Assembly (NCBI RefSeq): GCF_003345355.1
Contig: NZ_QQNB01000002.1
Location: 744,001-808,000, forward strand
Reading direction: 5' to 3'
From: Sphingomonas aracearum
GTDB lineage: Bacteria > Pseudomonadota > Alphaproteobacteria > Sphingomonadales > Sphingomonadaceae
DNA length: 64,000 bases
Under the pieces are notes generated by a model that was not told the DNA's origin, made no database searches, and saw nothing but the letters and a program-made list of their open reading frames with translations. Shown piece after piece: positions 52,229-62,173 of this stretch. Position numbers and translations under genes: made by a program. Position 1 is the stretch's first letter. The number at the start of each line of letters is the position of its first letter.

Positions 52229-52936
52229 GTGGGCACCTTGCGGCTTTGCGGCAGGCTGCTCGCCCTTCTCCTGCTGCTATCGGTCGCGCTGCCGCTGCAT
52301 GGGTGCTGGCGGCTGCTGCGCCGGCGCTCTCCCTGGCCGCGGCGATTCCTGCGCGCGGTTGCGTGGGTGATCGGTGCGCGGGTGCGGATCGTCGGGGCCG
52401 CCCGGACCCATGACGTGTTCCTCGTGGCCAATCATGTCAGCTGGACGGACATCCCGATCCTGGCCGGCGCCACCGGCACGGCCTTTGTCGCCAAGGCCGA
52501 GCTGGCCGACGCGCCGCTGGTCGGCTGGCTGGCGGCCCTGAACCACACGGTGTTCATCCGCCGCACGCGCGCCGCCGTGACCGAACAGGTGCAGGACATC
52601 GCCGCGGCACTCGCGCAAGGATGGCCGCTGACGCTGTTCCCGGAAGGCACGACGGGCGACGGGCGCACGCTGCTGCCGTTCAAGCCGGCGCTGCTCCAGG
52701 TCGCCAGCCCGCCGCCGCCGGGCGTGCAGGTGCAGCCCGTGCTGCTCGATTATGGCGCGGCGACGCCCGATCTGGCCTGGGCGGGCGAGGAAGGCGGGGC
52801 GAGCCACGCGCGGCGCGTCCTGCGTCGTCCGGGCTCGTTCGCGGTGACTTTGCGCTTCCTCGAGCCGTTCGTGCCCGGCGATGACCGCAAGGCGACCGCC
52901 GCCGAGGTGCGGCGGCGGATGGAGGCGGTTGCCTAG
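52229..52936 (+). CDS. 1-acyl-glycerol-3-phosphate acyltransferase-like (PlsC family)
   Basis: The 235-residue membrane-associated enzyme starts at a GTG six bases after fur. It has an N-terminal membrane segment (LLALLLLLSVALPLHGCW) and the H-x4-D box in FLVANHVSWTDIPILAGATG. The FPEGTTGDGRTLLPFKPALL block is also present. It transfers an acyl chain to a lysophospholipid or a related acceptor. Co-transcription with fur is likely from the spacing. Confidence 0.92.
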   Translation: MGTLRLCGRLLALLLLLSVALPLHGCWRLLRRRSPWPRRFLRAVAWVIGARVRIVGAARTHDVFLVANHVSWTDIPILAGATGTAFVAKAELADAPLVGWLAALNHTVFIRRTRAAVTEQVQDIAAALAQGWPLTLFPEGTTGDGRTLLPFKPALLQVASPPPPGVQVQPVLLDYGAATPDLAWAGEEGGASHARRVLRRPGSFAVTLRFLEPFVPGDDRKATAAEVRRRMEAVA

Positions 52937-52956
52937 GGCTGGCGCCGGCGCCCGCC

Positions 52957-53961
52957 TCAGCCGTGCATCACCAGCACGATCTTGCCGACATGGTCGCCCG
53001 CCTCCATCCGCGCATGGGCGGCGGGGGCTTCGGCGAAGGGAAAGGTCCGGTCGATCACCGGGCGCACGCGGCCGGCGGCGACGTGCGGCCACACCGTGCG
53101 GTACAGCTCGTCCGCCACCATCGACTTGAACCCGGCATCGCGCGGGCGCAGCGTGGAGCCGGTCAGCGTCAGGCGACGGCGCATGATGTCGAAGATCGGG
53201 ATGGTCGCGCTCGCCCCGCCCTGCACCGCGATGGAGACATGGCGGCCGTCTTCGCCGAGGCATTGCAGGTTGCGCGGCACATAGTCGCCGCCGACCATGT
53301 CCAGCACCACCGCGCAGCCCCTGCCCCCGGTGATCTCCTTCACCCGCGCTACGAAATCTTCGGTGCGATAGTTGATCGCGTGGTCGGCGCCCAGCCGGCG
53401 GGCGGCCGCGCATTTCTCGTCGGAGCCGGCGGTGACGATGATCGTCAGCCCGAAGGCCCCGGCCAGCGCGATCGCGGTGGTGCCGATGCCGGAGGTGCCG
53501 CCATGGACGAGCACGGTGTCGCCCTCCACCGCGTAGCCGCGCTCGAACAGGTTGGTCCACACGGTGAACAAGGTTTCGGGGATCGCCGCCGCTTCCACCA
53601 GCGACAGGCCTTCGGGCACCGGCAGGCAGGTGCCCCAGGGCGCGACCGCATATTCGGCATAGGCCCCGCCCGCCACCAGCGCGCAGACCGGCTGGCCGAC
53701 CGCTTCCGCCACCACGCCCTCGCCAACCGCGACGACCACGCCGGCAAGCTCCAGGCCGGGGATCGAGGGCGCACCCGGCGGCGGCGGGTAGCCCCCTTTT
53801 CGTTGCAGCACGTCCGGCCGGTTCACCCCCGCGGCGGCAACGCGGATCAGCACCTCGCCCGCGCCCGGCCGCGGCACCGGCCGTTCCACAAGCGTCAGCA
53901 CCTCCGGCCCACCCGGCTCGGCCGGATCGATCGCCTGCATGGTCGCCGGTATCGCGGTCAT
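52957..53961 (-). CDS. Quinone oxidoreductase-like MDR enzyme
   Basis: The 334-residue NAD(P)H-dependent zinc-free medium-chain dehydrogenase/reductase has GEVLIRVAAAGVNRPDVLQR, then GGYPPPPGAPSIPGLELAGV, the cofactor loop VLVHGGTSGIGTTAIALAGA and the ADHAINYRTEDF block of the PIG3/quinone oxidoreductase group. No catalytic zinc ligands are seen. It reduces quinones or other activated alkenes. The ATG at 53961 is the family start; the long open frame upstream is a shadow. Confidence 0.92.
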   Translation of the reverse strand: MTAIPATMQAIDPAEPGGPEVLTLVERPVPRPGAGEVLIRVAAAGVNRPDVLQRKGGYPPPPGAPSIPGLELAGVVVAVGEGVVAEAVGQPVCALVAGGAYAEYAVAPWGTCLPVPEGLSLVEAAAIPETLFTVWTNLFERGYAVEGDTVLVHGGTSGIGTTAIALAGAFGLTIIVTAGSDEKCAAARRLGADHAINYRTEDFVARVKEITGGRGCAVVLDMVGGDYVPRNLQCLGEDGRHVSIAVQGGASATIPIFDIMRRRLTLTGSTLRPRDAGFKSMVADELYRTVWPHVAAGRVRPVIDRTFPFAEAPAAHARMEAGDHVGKIVLVMHG

Positions 53962-54040
53962 TTCTGCTTGCCCCCAACGCAGGCTTCCTGCGTGATCGCG
54001 CTTATTGACATCGCGCCGGCCAGGGTCAACGTTGTCCGGG

Positions 54041-54238
54041 ATGGATTTGGACGAGATTCTCGCCCGCAAGCCGGGGGATCCTCTCGCGGCGATCGTCACC
54101 CAGGACCTCGATCCCTTGTCGGTCGCGGAATTGGAGGAGCGGATCGCCGTTCTGGAGGCGGAGATCGCTCGCGTTCGTACCCGCATCGCCCATGCCAGCA
54201 GCCACAAGGCCAGCGCCGACGCGTTGTTCCGCCGGTGA
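54041..54238 (+). CDS. DUF1192 small protein
   Basis: The 65-residue protein, from the ATG at 54041, matches the DUF1192 pattern: MDLDEILARKPGDPL, then DLDPLSVAELEERIAVLEAE and IARVRTRIAHASSHKASADA LF. It is a short coiled coil of unknown role, often found next to quinone oxidoreductase genes in alphaproteobacteria, as here (divergent, 79 bases). Confidence 0.88.
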   Translation: MDLDEILARKPGDPLAAIVTQDLDPLSVAELEERIAVLEAEIARVRTRIAHASSHKASADALFRR

Positions 54239-54368
54239 TCGCGACGCGCGCCCTTCGGGTCGACGGCGCGCCGTTCTGGTTTCGGGTGCGGTGCTTGATG
54301 CAGGTCCACCCCCTCCCGATATGACAGGAAAGGGCCGCGCGTTTGGTGGCCCGACAGGAGTTCACAGA

Positions 54369-56684
54369 ATGCCGAGTTTCGCCTCCGCGCTCGAAACCAC
54401 CCTCCACAAGGCGCTGGAAGCAGCATCCTCGCGCCGCCACGAATATGCGACGCTGGAGCACCTTCTGCTCGCGCTGGTCGAGGACGAGCATGCCTCGGTC
54501 GTCATGTCCTCGTGCGGCGTGGACCTGGGCGAGCTGAAGGCCACCGTTGCCCATTATCTCGACACCGAGCTCGACAGCCTGAAGGTCGACGCCGCCACCG
54601 ATCCCTCGCCCACCAGCGGGTTCCAGCGGGTGGTGCAGCGCGCCATCCTGCACGTCCAGTCGTCCGGCCGCGACGAGGTGACCGGCGCCAACGTGCTGGT
54701 CGCCCTGTTCTCCGAGCGGGAAAGCTATGCCGTCTACTTCCTGCAACAACAGGACATGAGCCGGCTGGATGCGGTGAGCTATATCAGCCACGGCGTCGGC
54801 AAGGGCGGCTCGCCGGCCGAGGCGGCCACGCCCAAGGGCGCCGAGGAGGAAAAGGCCGCCAAGCCCGCCGACAAGAAGGGCGAAAGTGCGCTGAAGCAGT
54901 TCACCGTCGACCTCAACGAGAAGGCCAAGATCGGCAAGGTCGATCCGCTGATCGGCCGCACCGCGGAGGTGGACCGCACCATCCAGATCCTGTGCCGCCG
55001 CTCCAAGAACAACCCGCTCTATGTGGGCGATCCGGGCGTGGGCAAGACCGCCATCGCCGAAGGCCTTGCCCGCAAGATCGTCGAGGGCCAGGTGCCCGAG
55101 GTGCTGCGCGAGGCGGTGATCTACTCGCTCGACATGGGCGCGCTGCTCGCCGGCACGCGCTATCGCGGCGATTTCGAGGAGCGGCTGAAGGCGGTCGTCA
55201 ATGAGCTGGAGAAGCTGCCGCACGCCGTCCTCTTCATTGACGAGATCCACACGGTGATCGGCGCCGGCGCGACTTCCGGCGGGGCGATGGACGCGTCCAA
55301 CCTCTTGAAGCCGGCGCTGTCGGGCGGCACCATCCGCTGCATCGGATCGACCACCTACAAGGAGTTCCGCAACCATTTCGAAAAGGACCGCGCGCTCCTG
55401 CGCCGGTTCCAGAAGATCGACGTCAACGAGCCCTCGATCGAGGACACGGTGAAGATCCTCGCCGGCCTGCGCTCCGCGTTCGAAAGCCACCATTCGGTGA
55501 AGTACACGCCCGACGCGATCAAGTCGGCCGTGGAGCTGTCGGCGCGCTACATCAACGACCGCAAGCTGCCCGACAAGGCGATCGACGTGATCGACGAAGT
55601 GGGCGCGATGCAGATGCTGGTGGCGCCGGGCAAGCGCAAGAAGACCATCACCGCGCGGGAGATCGAGGCGGTGATCGCCACCATGGCGCGCATTCCGCCG
55701 AAATCGGTCTCCACCGACGACACCAAGCTGCTCGAAGGCTTGGAGACGGACCTGAAGCGCGTGGTGTTCGGCCAGAACGAGGCGATCGAGAAGCTGGCGT
55801 CGGCGATCAAGCTGTCGCGGGCGGGCCTGCGCGATCCGGAAAAGCCGATCGGCAACTATCTGTTCACCGGCCCCACCGGCGTCGGCAAGACGGAGGTCGC
55901 CAAGCAGCTGTCCGCGATCATGGGCATCCCGCTCCAGCGCTTCGACATGTCCGAATATATGGAGCGGCATTCGGTCAGCCGGCTGATCGGTGCGCCTCCG
56001 GGCTATGTCGGGTTCGACCAGGGCGGACTGCTCACCGATGCCGTCGACCAGAACCCGCATTGCGTGCTGCTGCTGGACGAGATCGAAAAGGCGCATCCGG
56101 ACCTGTTCAACATCCTGTTGCAGGTGATGGACAATGGCCGCCTGACCGACCAGCACGGCAAGACGGTGGATTTCCGCAACGTCATTCTCATCATGACGAC
56201 CAATGCGGGCGCCGCCGACATGGCGCGCGAGACGCTGGGCTTCGGCAATCTCACCCGCGAGGGCGAGGACGAGCAGGCGGTGCAGCGGATGTTCTCGCCG
56301 GAATTCCGCAACCGGCTCGATGCCATCGTGCCGTTCGGCTATCTGCCGAGCGAAGTGGTGGCGCGGGTGGTGGACAAGTTCATCCTCCAGCTCGAGCTGC
56401 AGCTGGCCGACCGCAACGTCCACATCAACCTGGACGACGAGGCCAAGAAGTGGCTCACCGACAAGGGCTATGATCGCCTGTACGGCGCGCGCCCGATGGG
56501 CCGCCTGATCCAGGAGAAGATCAAGCAGCCGCTGGCCGAGGAACTGCTGTTCGGCAAGCTCGTCCATGGCGGCGAGGTGACGGTGAAGATGAAGGACGGC
56601 GCGCTGTCCTTCGCGATCGAGCCGGCCGCGCCGAAAAAGCCCAAGAAGAAGGGCGGCAAGACGCTGCCTGCCGAAGCGGAATAA
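54369..56684 (+). CDS. clpA: ATP-dependent Clp protease ATP-binding subunit ClpA
   Basis: The 771-residue double AAA+ unfoldase feeds proteins to ClpP. The N domain is at about 1-145. The first Walker A is [20 protein letters not shown], with Walker [21 protein letters not shown]. The second Walker A is [16 protein letters not shown], with [20 protein letters not shown]. It is followed by the C-terminal [20 protein letters not shown]. The start is set by GGAG at 54357-54360. clpS, usually just upstream, is absent here. Confidence 0.96.
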   Translation: MPSFASALETTLHKALEAASSRRHEYATLEHLLLALVEDEHASVVMSSCGVDLGELKATVAHYLDTELDSLKVDAATDPSPTSGFQRVVQRAILHVQSSGRDEVTGANVLVALFSERESYAVYFLQQQDMSRLDAVSYISHGVGKGGSPAEAATPKGAEEEKAAKPADKKGESALKQFTVDLNEKAKIGKVDPLIGRTAEVDRTIQILCRRSKNNPLYVGDPGVGKTAIAEGLARKIVEGQVPEVLREAVIYSLDMGALLAGTRYRGDFEERLKAVVNELEKLPHAVLFIDEIHTVIGAGATSGGAMDASNLLKPALSGGTIRCIGSTTYKEFRNHFEKDRALLRRFQKIDVNEPSIEDTVKILAGLRSAFESHHSVKYTPDAIKSAVELSARYINDRKLPDKAIDVIDEVGAMQMLVAPGKRKKTITAREIEAVIATMARIPPKSVSTDDTKLLEGLETDLKRVVFGQNEAIEKLASAIKLSRAGLRDPEKPIGNYLFTGPTGVGKTEVAKQLSAIMGIPLQRFDMSEYMERHSVSRLIGAPPGYVGFDQGGLLTDAVDQNPHCVLLLDEIEKAHPDLFNILLQVMDNGRLTDQHGKTVDFRNVILIMTTNAGAADMARETLGFGNLTREGEDEQAVQRMFSPEFRNRLDAIVPFGYLPSEVVARVVDKFILQLELQLADRNVHINLDDEAKKWLTDKGYDRLYGARPMGRLIQEKIKQPLAEELLFGKLVHGGEVTVKMKDGALSFAIEPAAPKKPKKKGGKTLPAEAE

Positions 56685-56724
56685 GCGGGGCGGCCGGGCG
56701 ATCGGCCTTCCCTCCATTGACCGG

Positions 56725-56756
56725 AAACGCCCGTGCGGGAAACCGCGCGGGCGTTT
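56725..56756 (+). terminator. Rho-independent terminator after clpA
   Basis: AAACGCCCGTGCGG, loop GAAA (GNRA type), CCGCGCGGGCGTTT: a 14-pair stem (one G-T pair) ending in TTT, 41 bases after the clpA stop. Confidence 0.85.
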
Positions 56757-56840
56757 GCCCGTTGCGATCGTGCGCGGCGGTTCGTAGGCTTGGCGACGGG
56801 AGCTGCCGGCGCTTTGAGGCCGCTCCTGCAAGGGGGCGGC

Positions 56841-57647
56841 ATGGGTTTCGGGTATGCGGTTCTTCTGGGCGCCAGCGCGGTCGGTTCTGCCGCCGGGGCG
56901 CAGACCACGGCCGCGACGCCACCGGGGTGGACGGTGAACGAAGGCGCGTCGGTTTGCAACGCCAGCTTCACCGCTTCGGGCGCCAGCGAGCCGGCGCTGC
57001 GCCTCTTCGATCGCGCGCTGTCGGACGAGACGCTCCTGACCTTCACCCTGCCCGCACCCGTAGATGTGCCTTACGGCGCGCCGGTCCGCCTCGTGCTCCA
57101 GCCATCGGGCACGGTGCTGCAAGGTCAGGCCGACGGTTTTGCGCCGGGCAGGGGTCCGACCCAGACCATCGGCCTTTCCGTGAAGCGAGCACAATTGAAG
57201 GCCAAGACGGTGTCGGCGCTGCGACTTTCGTCGGAGAACGACATGCTGGTCGATCTGCCGGTGGAGCGCCTGGCAGCGGCGCTCACGTCGTTGCAGGCCT
57301 GCCAGGAATCACTGCTTGCGCATGCCGGCATCGCGCGACGCGACTATGCCCGGATCGCCACCTTCGCCCGGCCCTTGACCAGCCCGCGCGACTGGTTCGT
57401 ACCAGAGTCCTATCCCGCCGAAGCGCGCCGCGCCCGCGAGCAGGGACGCGTCGCCGGTCGCTTTCGCATCCTCAAGGACGGGACGGTGGCGGATTGCCTC
57501 GTTCTGGTGAGTTCGGGCTTTCCAAGCTTGGACGAGGGCACCTGCGCCGTTCTCCTTGCCAAGGCCCGCTATCGCCCTGCCCGTGATGCCAGCGGGCAGG
57601 CGGTCGTCTCTCCGCAGCTTTTCGCCGTTTATTGGGCACTGCCCTGA
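56841..57647 (+). CDS. Exported TonB-C-terminal-domain protein
   Basis: The 268-residue protein starts at the ATG at 56841 with AGGGGG upstream and a signal peptide (MGFGYAVLLGASAVGSAAGA, cleaved before Q). The middle part is unassigned beta-rich sequence. The last 90 residues form a TonB_C domain (ESYPAEARRAREQGRVAGRF, ILKDGTVADCLVLVSSGFPS, LDEGTCAVLLAKARYRPARD) with a Cys pair. There is no N-terminal membrane anchor of a true TonB, so it is more likely a soluble periplasmic relative. Function unknown. Confidence 0.78.
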   Translation: MGFGYAVLLGASAVGSAAGAQTTAATPPGWTVNEGASVCNASFTASGASEPALRLFDRALSDETLLTFTLPAPVDVPYGAPVRLVLQPSGTVLQGQADGFAPGRGPTQTIGLSVKRAQLKAKTVSALRLSSENDMLVDLPVERLAAALTSLQACQESLLAHAGIARRDYARIATFARPLTSPRDWFVPESYPAEARRAREQGRVAGRFRILKDGTVADCLVLVSSGFPSLDEGTCAVLLAKARYRPARDASGQAVVSPQLFAVYWALP

Positions 57648-57809
57648 CGGTTGCCGCGCGTTTCCGGCCTCGAAGGTGATCCACGAACGCGCGCAAGGTC
57701 GGGGAAGCAGGCGCCGGCCGGAATAATACAGGAACGGGCCGGAAAAGCTCTGCCACCACTCCGCTAGCACCAGCTCCAGCGCGCCGCTGTCGCAAGGCTG
57801 AGCGAGAAC

Positions 57810-57837
57810 GCCCGGCGCCCACAACGGCGCGCCGGGC
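57810..57837. terminator. Hairpin downstream of the Gly/Tyr-rich lipoprotein gene
   Basis: GCCCGGCGC and GCGCCGGGC flank a ten-base loop, 11 bases beyond the minus-strand stop at 57848. No U-run follows. Probable terminator of the lipoprotein transcript. Confidence 0.5.
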
Positions 57838-57847
57838 GCTTCCGCGG

Positions 57848-58534
57848 TCAGTTGCCGCGCCGACCGCCGCCGCGGCCCTGGCTGCCGCCCCAGCGGAACG
57901 GACGGCCCTGGCTGGGCGCCGTCGTGGCAGCGGGTGCCTGCGGTGCTGGAGCACCGGCGCTGGGCTGCGACGGACGACCCTGCCAGCCGCCGGCGGGCCG
58001 GTCGCCGCGATTGCCGCGCCACGTGCCGCGGTTGCCGTTCCAGCGTCCGTCCTGCCCGTTGCCGGGGCGGCCCTGATAGCCGGGCCGGCCGTCGAAATCG
58101 GGGCGCCCCTGCCCGGGCCGGCCGTAACCGGGGCGACCGTTCAGGTCGGGACGGCCCTGGCCCGGCCGGCCATACCCCGGCCGGTCATTCCGGTAGAACC
58201 CGCCCCAGTTCGGCTGGCCGCGATAGCCGTTGCCGCGCCGGCCTTCCCAATAGCGCCGCTGGCCATCGTTCCAGCGGAAGGGGCGGCGGTTGCGGTCGTA
58301 CACATAGACGCCCGAGCCGGGATAATAGAAGTCGTTGTACCAGCCATAGGAGCCGCCCAGCGCGCCATAGCCGTATCCGTAGCCGTCATAATAGGGATCG
58401 ACGTAGCCGTACCCGTAGCCCGGTGCGCCATAACCGACGGCGACGCTGCCGCCGCCATAGGCATAGTCATCGCAGCCCGACAGGCCGAGGGCGGCCGCGC
58501 CGAGAGCGGCGGCGAACAGAAGCTTGGCATTCAT
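57848..58534 (-). CDS. Gly/Tyr/Arg-rich repeat lipoprotein
   Basis: The 228-residue protein starts at 58534 with a lipoprotein signal (MNAKLLFAAALGAAALGLSG then C; lipobox LSGC). The mature part is low-complexity: an N-terminal Gly/Tyr block (YGAPGYGYGYVDPYYDGYGY), a compact Trp/Arg segment (RRPFRWNDGQRRYWEGRRGN) and a tandem repeat of the form GYGRPGQGRPD(F/L)(D/N)GRP, then Gln/Pro/Ala. RPFRW occurs again near the C terminus. It is probably an outer-membrane-anchored, partly disordered surface or matrix protein. No family is known to me. Confidence 0.75.
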   Translation of the reverse strand: MNAKLLFAAALGAAALGLSGCDDYAYGGGSVAVGYGAPGYGYGYVDPYYDGYGYGYGALGGSYGWYNDFYYPGSGVYVYDRNRRPFRWNDGQRRYWEGRRGNGYRGQPNWGGFYRNDRPGYGRPGQGRPDLNGRPGYGRPGQGRPDFDGRPGYQGRPGNGQDGRWNGNRGTWRGNRGDRPAGGWQGRPSQPSAGAPAPQAPAATTAPSQGRPFRWGGSQGRGGGRRGN

Positions 58535-58689
58535 CGAAAACTCTCCCCGATACGCGGAAGAACACGGCAGGACGCGCCGTACCAACGATCGAACGACTCC
58601 GCGAAAGCGTTGTTCCTACACGGTGAACGCTGGCGGGAGGCTGAACGAGCGGCTGGCCGATGGTCGTGCCCGCGCCCCGCCAACGGCAA

Positions 58690-58722
58690 GGGCGGCCCGA
58701 TCGCTCGAGCCGCCCCCTTTTT
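58690..58722. terminator. Hairpin between petABC and the lipoprotein gene
   Basis: GGGCGGC, 12-base loop, GCCGCCC, followed by CCTTTTT on the plus strand; on the minus strand it lies about 20 bases after the cytochrome c1 stop. It may end the petABC transcript. Confidence 0.55.
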
Positions 58723-58741
58723 CCTCCGCATCCGGCGAGGA

Positions 58742-59584
58742 TCAGTGCGCCTGATCGCGCCACACGTTCTTGTATGCGCCCCAGGCGAGGAACACGAAGA
58801 TCACGAGGAAGATCACCGAAGCGAAGCCGGCCTGGTGACGCGCCTCCAGCTTGGGCTCCGCGGTCCAGGTCAGGAAGGCGGACACGTCCTTGGACATCTG
58901 GTCCACGCTCGCCTTGGTGCCGTCCTGGTACTGGACCTGGCCCTCGGTGGTGAGGGGCGGCGGCATGGCGAGGTTGAGGTTCGGGAAATACGGATTGTAG
59001 TGCAGGCCCGCCGGCGTCTTGGCATCCGGGAAGTGCTTCAGCAGCGCCGCCGGCTGCGGGCGATAGCCGGTCAGCAGCGAATACACGTAATCCTGCCCGT
59101 CATGCCGCGCCTTGGTCATCAGCGACAGGTCGGGCGGCAGCGCGTTGTTGTTGGCAGCGCGCGCGGCGACGTCGTTGGCGAACGGCGACGGGAAGCGATC
59201 GGACGGCAGGTTCTTGCGCGTGGTCGCCTCGCCCGTTTCCGGGTTCACCGACGGCTGCTCGATCTTCCACTCGGTGGCGATCGTCTTGATCTGGCCGTCG
59301 TTGTAGCCGATCTCCTTCAGGTCGCGGAAGGACACGTACTTCAGCGAGTGGCAGGCCGAGCAGACCTCCTGATAGACCTGAAAGCCGCGCTGCACCTGGC
59401 GGAGGTCGAACTTGCCGAACAGACCGGCCGACGAGAGCCCGGCCTCGCGCGGAGACAGGTGGAACTCATGCTCGGCCGTGGGCGGCGCCGGCTCGGTGAT
59501 CGCGGTGGAGACGGTGCCCCACAGCGCGATGCCGAGGACGAACACGAACACCGCGCCGACCAGGGTTGAGAGTGCACGAACCAT
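58742..59584 (-). CDS. petC: Cytochrome c1 of the bc1 complex
   Basis: The 280-residue protein has an N-terminal membrane/signal segment (LVGAVFVFVLGIALWGTVST), the haem site QEVCSACHSLKYVSFRDLKE (C-x-x-C-H), and the axial Met probably in LNLAMPPPL. The C-terminal anchor is ASVIFLVIFVFLAWGAYKNV. It passes electrons from the Rieske protein to cytochrome c. It is the last gene of petABC, 29 bases after cytochrome b. Confidence 0.95.
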   Translation of the reverse strand: MVRALSTLVGAVFVFVLGIALWGTVSTAITEPAPPTAEHEFHLSPREAGLSSAGLFGKFDLRQVQRGFQVYQEVCSACHSLKYVSFRDLKEIGYNDGQIKTIATEWKIEQPSVNPETGEATTRKNLPSDRFPSPFANDVAARAANNNALPPDLSLMTKARHDGQDYVYSLLTGYRPQPAALLKHFPDAKTPAGLHYNPYFPNLNLAMPPPLTTEGQVQYQDGTKASVDQMSKDVSAFLTWTAEPKLEARHQAGFASVIFLVIFVFLAWGAYKNVWRDQAH

Positions 59585-59613
59585 TGTTGTTGTTATCCCC
59601 TAGTCCGTTCCGG

Positions 59614-60900
59614 TCACGCGGTCGCGGCGCTGTGCGTGATGGAGGTGCCTTCCTGCTTGTTCAGCACGGCTTCCATGATCGAGTTTGGCATCGGCCGCGG
59701 GCGCTCCGAACGGGCGACCCAGGGCAGGATGATGAGGAAGTGCGCGAAGTAATAGGCCGTCGCGATCTGCCCCAGGATGACGTTGCGCGCATTGGCCTCG
59801 GCCCCGCCGACATAGCCCAGCAGCAGCACGTCGAGCAGCAGGATGCCGAGGAAGATGCGCAGCTTGGGCCGGAAGTTGGCCGAGCGCACCGGCGACGAAT
59901 CCAGCCACGGCAGGAAGAACAGCAGCAGGATGGAGCCGAACATCGCCAGCACGCCCCACAGCTTGGCCGGCAGGAAGAAGTCGGCCGTGAAGCTCTTCAG
60001 GATCGCGTAGAACGGCAGGAAGTACCATTCGGGAACGATATGCGCCGGCGTCGAAAGCGGGTTCGCCTCGATATAATTGTCCGGATGGCCGAGCAGGTTC
60101 GGCGCAAAGAACATGAGGCAGGCGAACACGAGGAGGAACACGCCCACGCCCACGCCGTCCTTGGCGGTGTAATAAGGGTGGAACGGCACGGTGTCCTGCT
60201 CGCTCTTCACCTCAACGCCGGTCGGGTTGGACGAGCCCGGGATGTGCAGCGCCCAGATGTGCAGGATGATGACGCCCGCGATCACGAACGGCAGCAGGTA
60301 GTGGAGCGAGAAAAAGCGGTTCAGCGCGGCATTGTCCGGCGCGAAGCCGCCCAGCAGCCAGATGCGCACGGTGTCGCCGACCACCGGGATGGCCGAGAAG
60401 AAGCCGGTGATGACCTGCGCGCCCCAGAAGCTCATCTGGCCCCACGGCAGCACATAGCCCATGAAGGCGGTGGCCATCATGAGAAGGAAGATGACCACGC
60501 CGAGCAGCCACACCATCTCGCGCGGCGCCTTGTAGGAGCCGTAGTAAAGGCCGCGGCCGATATGGATGTACACAACGGCCAGGAACATGGACGCGCCGTT
60601 GGCATGCGCATAGCGCAGGAACCAGCCGGCGTTCACGTCGCGCATGATGCTCTCGACCGAGCCGAACGCCACGCCGCCGTTCGCGGCATAGTGCATGGCC
60701 AGCACCACGCCGGTGACGATCTGGATGACCAGCGCCATGCCGGCGAGCACGCCGAAGTTCCAGAAATAGTTGAGGTTGCGCGGCACCGGATAGCCGGCGC
60801 CGATCGCGTTGTAGACGAGGCGCGGCAGCGGCAGCTTCTCGTCCAGCCACCGCATCAGCGGCACCTTCGGCTCGTAGTGCTTGGCCCAGGGAAAGCTCAT
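59614..60900 (-). CDS. petB: Cytochrome b of the bc1 complex
   Basis: The 428-residue protein is the quinol-oxidising membrane core: [40 protein letters not shown] (haem His), [40 protein letters not shown] (haem His) and the Qo-site [15 protein letters not shown]. Length fits alphaproteobacterial forms. The gene lies 11 bases after the Rieske gene. Confidence 0.96.
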   Translation of the reverse strand: MSFPWAKHYEPKVPLMRWLDEKLPLPRLVYNAIGAGYPVPRNLNYFWNFGVLAGMALVIQIVTGVVLAMHYAANGGVAFGSVESIMRDVNAGWFLRYAHANGASMFLAVVYIHIGRGLYYGSYKAPREMVWLLGVVIFLLMMATAFMGYVLPWGQMSFWGAQVITGFFSAIPVVGDTVRIWLLGGFAPDNAALNRFFSLHYLLPFVIAGVIILHIWALHIPGSSNPTGVEVKSEQDTVPFHPYYTAKDGVGVGVFLLVFACLMFFAPNLLGHPDNYIEANPLSTPAHIVPEWYFLPFYAILKSFTADFFLPAKLWGVLAMFGSILLLFFLPWLDSSPVRSANFRPKLRIFLGILLLDVLLLGYVGGAEANARNVILGQIATAYYFAHFLIILPWVARSERPRPMPNSIMEAVLNKQEGTSITHSAATA

Positions 60901-60911
60901 CTGCTGCTACC

Positions 60912-61493
60912 TCAACCCACCGTCACGACGGTGTCGGAATTGAACGTGTATTGCGGCACCTCGAGGTTGCGCGGCGCCGGACCCTGCCGGATGCGGCCCG
61001 CGGTGTCGTAGGCCGATCCGTGGCACGGGCAGAAATAGCCGCCGAACGGGCCCTTGTTCTCGCCCTCGCCCGCGCCCAGCGGCACGCAGCCCAGGTGGGT
61101 GCAGACGCCCAGGGTGATGAGCCAGTTCTTCTTGCCCGTCTTGGTGCGCTCTTCCAGCGTCTGCGGGTCGCGCAGCGAGGACACGGCCACCGCATCCGCC
61201 TCGGAAATTTCCTTGGGCGTCAGGTTGCGCACGAACAGCGGCTGCTTGCGGAAGGTGGTCTTTATCGCCTGGCCGGGCTCGATCTTGGAGATGTCGATCT
61301 CCGTGGTGGACTGTGCCAGCACGTCCGCCGAGGGGTTCATCTGGTTGACCAGCGGCAGCACCACCACGCCCGCGCCCACGCCGATCCAGGCGACGGCCGC
61401 GATGTTGATGAAATCGCGGCGACGGGGATCGCTCACCTCTTCCTGAAACGGCGCCGGGTCTTCCCCAGGCGGTACGGCGGTATCAATTGCCAT
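60912..61493 (-). CDS. petA: Rieske iron-sulfur protein of the bc1 complex
   Basis: The 193-residue protein has a twin-arginine signal-anchor (DPRRRDFINIAAVAWIGVGA) and the 2Fe-2S binding boxes CTHLGCVP and CPCHGSAYD. It moves electrons from quinol to cytochrome c1 on the periplasmic face. It is the first gene of petABC. Its clusters are likely supplied by the SUF system in this window. Confidence 0.96.
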   Translation of the reverse strand: MAIDTAVPPGEDPAPFQEEVSDPRRRDFINIAAVAWIGVGAGVVVLPLVNQMNPSADVLAQSTTEIDISKIEPGQAIKTTFRKQPLFVRNLTPKEISEADAVAVSSLRDPQTLEERTKTGKKNWLITLGVCTHLGCVPLGAGEGENKGPFGGYFCPCHGSAYDTAGRIRQGPAPRNLEVPQYTFNSDTVVTVG

Positions 61494-61674
61494 TCACTTG
61501 CCCTTGCACTTCGTTTTCGGCGGCCACAAGATCATGGGGCGAAACAAGAAGATGCCCCCGTGCGACCCCCAGTCCCCACGGAGGTTAACCGGCTCCATAG
61601 ACGGCGGGCGGCGGCGTTGCCAACTGCTTTTAGCGGCCTTGCGAACCGCTCGCAGCCGCGGCTAAGGCGCCCTT

Positions 61675-62163
61675 ATGCGCGTTGCCCTGTTCCAGCCCGA
61701 GATCGCCGGCAATGTCGGTGCCGTCTTACGCACCGCAGCCTGCCTGGCGACGCCGGTGGACCTGGTCGAGCCGCTGGGATTCGCGTGGGACGACAAGCGC
61801 GTGGCGCGTGCCGGCATGGATTATATCGACCATGTCGCCATCGCCCGCCATGCCGACTGGACGGCCTTCGAGCGGCAGGCGGCAGGCCGCCTCGTGCTGC
61901 TCACCACGCGCGGGGCGACCCCGTTCCACGACTTCCGTTTCCGTCCCGACGACGTGCTGCTGTTCGGCCAGGAAGGCGCGGGCGTGCCGGAGGAGGTGCA
62001 TGCGCGCGCCGATGCCCCGGTGGTGGTGCCGATGGCTCCCCCGCTGCGCTCGCTGAACCTGTCGGTGTCGGTTGCGGTGGTGCTGGCGGAGGCGCTGCGC
62101 CAGACCGGCGGCTGGCCCGCGCCCCCGCCCGCGCCCTCGACTTCGGCGGCCCGCGGAGGCTAA
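61675..62163 (+). CDS. trmL: tRNA (cytidine(34)-2'-O)-methyltransferase TrmL
   Basis: The 162-residue SPOUT methyltransferase has the N-terminal MRVALFQPEIAGNVGAVLRT, LLFGQEGAGVPEEVHARADA and the knotted end VPMAPPLRSLNLSVSVAVVL. It methylates the wobble base of some leucine tRNAs. It is divergent from petABC and followed by hemF after ten bases. Confidence 0.93.
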   Translation: MRVALFQPEIAGNVGAVLRTAACLATPVDLVEPLGFAWDDKRVARAGMDYIDHVAIARHADWTAFERQAAGRLVLLTTRGATPFHDFRFRPDDVLLFGQEGAGVPEEVHARADAPVVVPMAPPLRSLNLSVSVAVVLAEALRQTGGWPAPPPAPSTSAARGG

Positions 62164-62173
62164 GGCGCGGGCC

